From positions 1 to 13,317 of the forward strand of contig CAZNAO010000025.1 of NCBI GenBank assembly GCA_964571295.1: DNA of 13,317 nucleotides. The letters run 5' to 3'. Of this stretch, positions 12,801 through 13,317 are shown in pieces. The notes under the pieces are model-generated. The model did not search any database and had not been told where the DNA came from. It saw only the letters and a list, made by a program, of their open reading frames with translations. Positions within the stretch are counted from its first letter, which is position 1, and the number at the start of each line of letters is the position of its first letter. The stretch comes from UBA922 sp964571295. GTDB lineage: Bacteria > Patescibacteriota > Patescibacteriia > Magasanikbacterales > UBA922. The position numbers and the translations under genes are program-made.

Positions 12801-13317
12801 TTCCTTAGAAATTTTCAAATCAGTTTCTTGCATATTCAGTTCACGATCGGAAAAACTCAGGGCTTTGACAAAAATATTTGGGATATCGCCTGATTCAAGC
12901 GGTACCTCGACATATCCCACATTTCCCTTAAGTCGTACGATCTGATATCGGCGTATACTGTCTCTTTCTAAAGAGATAAACACGTCCCGATCAGGAATTT
13001 CCGAAGAAATCGTAATTCGCGCACTATCGGTAGGTTGATACAGCGATTTATCCGCTTTGATCAATAACTGGTTTTCATTTTCCCCTCCATAAAACGGCTG
13101 GTCTTTTCCCATTATCCAGATATAGAAATCTTTCACCAGTTTATTCCCTCGTGTATCTTTACCCTCAACTGTTATCGTGAATGATCCGGTTTTCTCTGGA
13201 GTAAAATCTATACTTGCTTCACCTTGTTTATTCACCGTTACTGCAGCATCTTTCACGTTTTCCTCCGTTCGCGTGTAATTCGAGTATTTTTGATTGGGGA
13301 CTTGGGTTTTGACCCAC
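9825..13317 (-). CDS. Alpha-2-macroglobulin family protein with Hint domain in the bait region (N terminus beyond window)
   Basis: The frame is open to the right edge, so the start lies outside; 1163 residues are visible (residue 1 = codon 13314-13316). Bacterial alpha-2-macroglobulins are large surface protease traps: an attacker cuts the bait region and a thioester then links it covalently. Visible parts in order are macroglobulin beta domains (1 to about 223, including VWAVDKAIF at 213-221), a bait region (about 224-261) interrupted by a Hint domain (262-390), a Gly-rich stretch DKGGGGGR (391-398), and the A2M domain (FKDTAYWNP at 401-409, then LTTWVVAAVG). The thioester motif CVEQ (616-619) follows, in a helical thioester domain to about 900, then C-terminal beta domains. 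A charged stalk, one membrane helix (1119-1137) and a 26-residue Pro-rich tail end the protein. This C-terminal anchor differs from the lipoprotein anchor of E. coli YfhM. It heads an operon with the Memo-like and VTT genes. Confidence 0.93.
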   Translation of the reverse strand, partial: WVKTQVPNQKYSNYTRTEENVKDAAVTVNKQGEASIDFTPEKTGSFTITVEGKDTRGNKLVKDFYIWIMGKDQPFYGGENENQLLIKADKSLYQPTDSARITISSEIPDRDVFISLERDSIRRYQIVRLKGNVGYVEVPLESGDIPNIFVKALSFSDRELNMQETDLKISKESKKMVVEVTPDRKTYGPGDTVRVNIETTDMGGNPVSGDVTVWAVDKAIFELAGEQNGDIFSRFWSDRYNGTVGASSLDGISSSGGAEMGCFAGDTPVLMSDGTYKAIESVAVGDMVLTREGIYQETKVPARVVAVEKTDVSGYLIINGSLKVTPVHRLWVNGAWKEAGDIQAGDNVIDVNNREVMVSSIEWQAGKFTVYNLEIEKYHTYFAGGVWVHNDKGGGGGRTVFKDTAYWNPTVKTDENGRAQVTFTIPDNLTTWVVAAVGATADTMVGQTKEEFVVTKDVIVRTILPNILREGDEVIVSALVQNFTDSEHVFDTALEFNSKEAEALQADAVTIPAKDMKQLYWRIKPEKGSEAGTLKFSATAQDNARIGDTVKQVLPIWAFGFYETRSEVGSEGKIYSIKRSPDADNSKTSITLSLAPTLLGTLPSAMKYLVDYPYGCVEQTTSRFVPAIIAKENQDIFGEAIADKDIDDIIKVGIKRLEVLQEQDGGWSWWSIGNSDSFITAYVLEYLVRAENLGFAVPASMFERAKTFLSGTVVYNRVDGTENTVTPSERIARTYALTVIGTLDKSETIQNFENLTPDILALAVLSNVKNGETDPQKNGLKQLLSLGKTEGESMYWEAGSKGFFGSKEASTALALRAIIAGGGDKAHATKAVRYLSRHRVREYWTNTFATAQVVQSVVEYTKTGEELKPEYAYSVVLDGTEIARGRVTDAKSEIPTITIPLSSVKQEGSKLEIIKSGDGEIYSVLRMHEFHTDRNAKPENHGLTIERKYISDRGGKSIEVGDTVQVEITVSGLPSEEYYAIIDDELPAGLIPVNTVFNNEQYGQDYRWYYYNGNREVTENGMRISLYYMKAGKQTYTYTARAVSAGTYIAPPTFASLMYAPEIYGRSGVDTVSIAEKGKGEVIKDNQEEGSVQNSPEKVNKQIEKQTDKGGTASLYQKVIAGVGALVLTVLMIGIYYQKSAKNRDGEIKKDDSPDSPEPPHTP
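12147..12533 (-). other. Hint (intein-like/BIL-type) autoprocessing domain inside the alpha-2-macroglobulin
   Basis: This 129-residue segment has all Hint hallmarks. Block A is CFAGDTPVLM with catalytic Cys1, followed by KAIESVAVGDMVL. Block B is LKVTPVHRLW with the TxxH motif (Thr64, His67). Block F is VYNLEIEKYHTYF (109-121), and block G is GVWVHN ending in His128-Asn129. No homing endonuclease is inserted. The residue after Asn129 is Asp, not Cys, Ser or Thr, so a standard intein splicing reaction is not expected. Bacterial intein-like (BIL) domains with such ends cleave at one or both edges. Pretoxin-Hint is the closest alternative label. It sits in the bait region, between GAEMG upstream and DKGGGGG downstream. 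Confidence 0.92.

Noticed and set aside
13254..13269. GGAGG-AAAAC-GTG on the minus strand as the start of the alpha-2-macroglobulin
   Set aside because: The frame continues upstream to the window edge with sequence typical of a macroglobulin domain (WVKTQVPNQKYSNYTRTEEN). A start here would drop the signal peptide and the N-terminal domains, so the motif is probably chance.

Overview
The window looks like chromosomal DNA of an uncultured bacterium with a compact genome, most plausibly a Patescibacteria/CPR (Parcubacteria-like) lineage. That placement is an inference. It rests on tightly packed genes, translation starts that mostly lack a Shine-Dalgarno sequence, a tRNA gene without an encoded CCA end, and gene types often seen in that group: a membrane-anchored alpha-2-macroglobulin, a Memo-like protein, and a small membrane-anchored methyltransferase. 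TGA and TAA both act as ordinary stops, so the standard bacterial code applies. Base composition is roughly 40-47% GC by eye, apart from one GC-rich gene at 1965-2363.

Layout. 1-184 (minus) is the start of a small secreted cysteine-rich protein cut by the window edge. 285-1643 (plus) is radA. 1644-1964 has no gene but holds a REPIN-like inverted repeat pair, a long bidirectional hairpin terminator and a second strong hairpin. 1965-2478 (minus) is a self-contained cassette: an excellent sigma-70 promoter, a structured leader, a strong ribosome binding site with a GTG start, and an unrecognised 132-residue protein in DNA of 62-75% GC. 2513-5136 (minus) is a two-gene operon of a FAM173-like methyltransferase and recG. 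A 13-bp-stem terminator at 5191-5220 closes the next unit, ArsR repressor plus NADPH-dependent FMN reductase (5231-6133, minus), whose palindromic operator lies inside its own promoter. Divergently (plus) come a glyoxalase/VOC gene broken by one in-frame TAA (6240-6665) and a DUF1697 gene (6686-7219). Convergent to these is a two-domain PhnB-like VOC protein (7231-8148, minus), preceded by tRNA-Arg(CCG) (8193-8264, minus). The right third (8311-13317, minus) is one operon: alpha-2-macroglobulin (N terminus beyond the window), a membrane-anchored Memo/AmmeMemoRadiSam-B-like protein, and a VTT/DedA-like membrane protein.

How the parts fit. RadA and RecG serve recombination-dependent DNA repair. 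Genes at 5231-8148 form a small accessory group (FMN reductase, ArsR, two VOC proteins, DUF1697) that reads as stress or detoxification cargo, with one member already inactivated. The cell-surface operon on the right is the most striking part. The alpha-2-macroglobulin keeps a CxEQ thioester motif and has a C-terminal membrane anchor, and a complete 129-residue Hint (intein-like, BIL-type) domain is inserted exactly in its bait region. The Hint domain has its catalytic Cys1, TxxH and terminal His-Asn, but the next residue is Asp, so self-cleavage rather than ordinary protein splicing is expected. A protease trap whose trigger segment carries its own autoprocessing domain is the best candidate here for an undescribed system.
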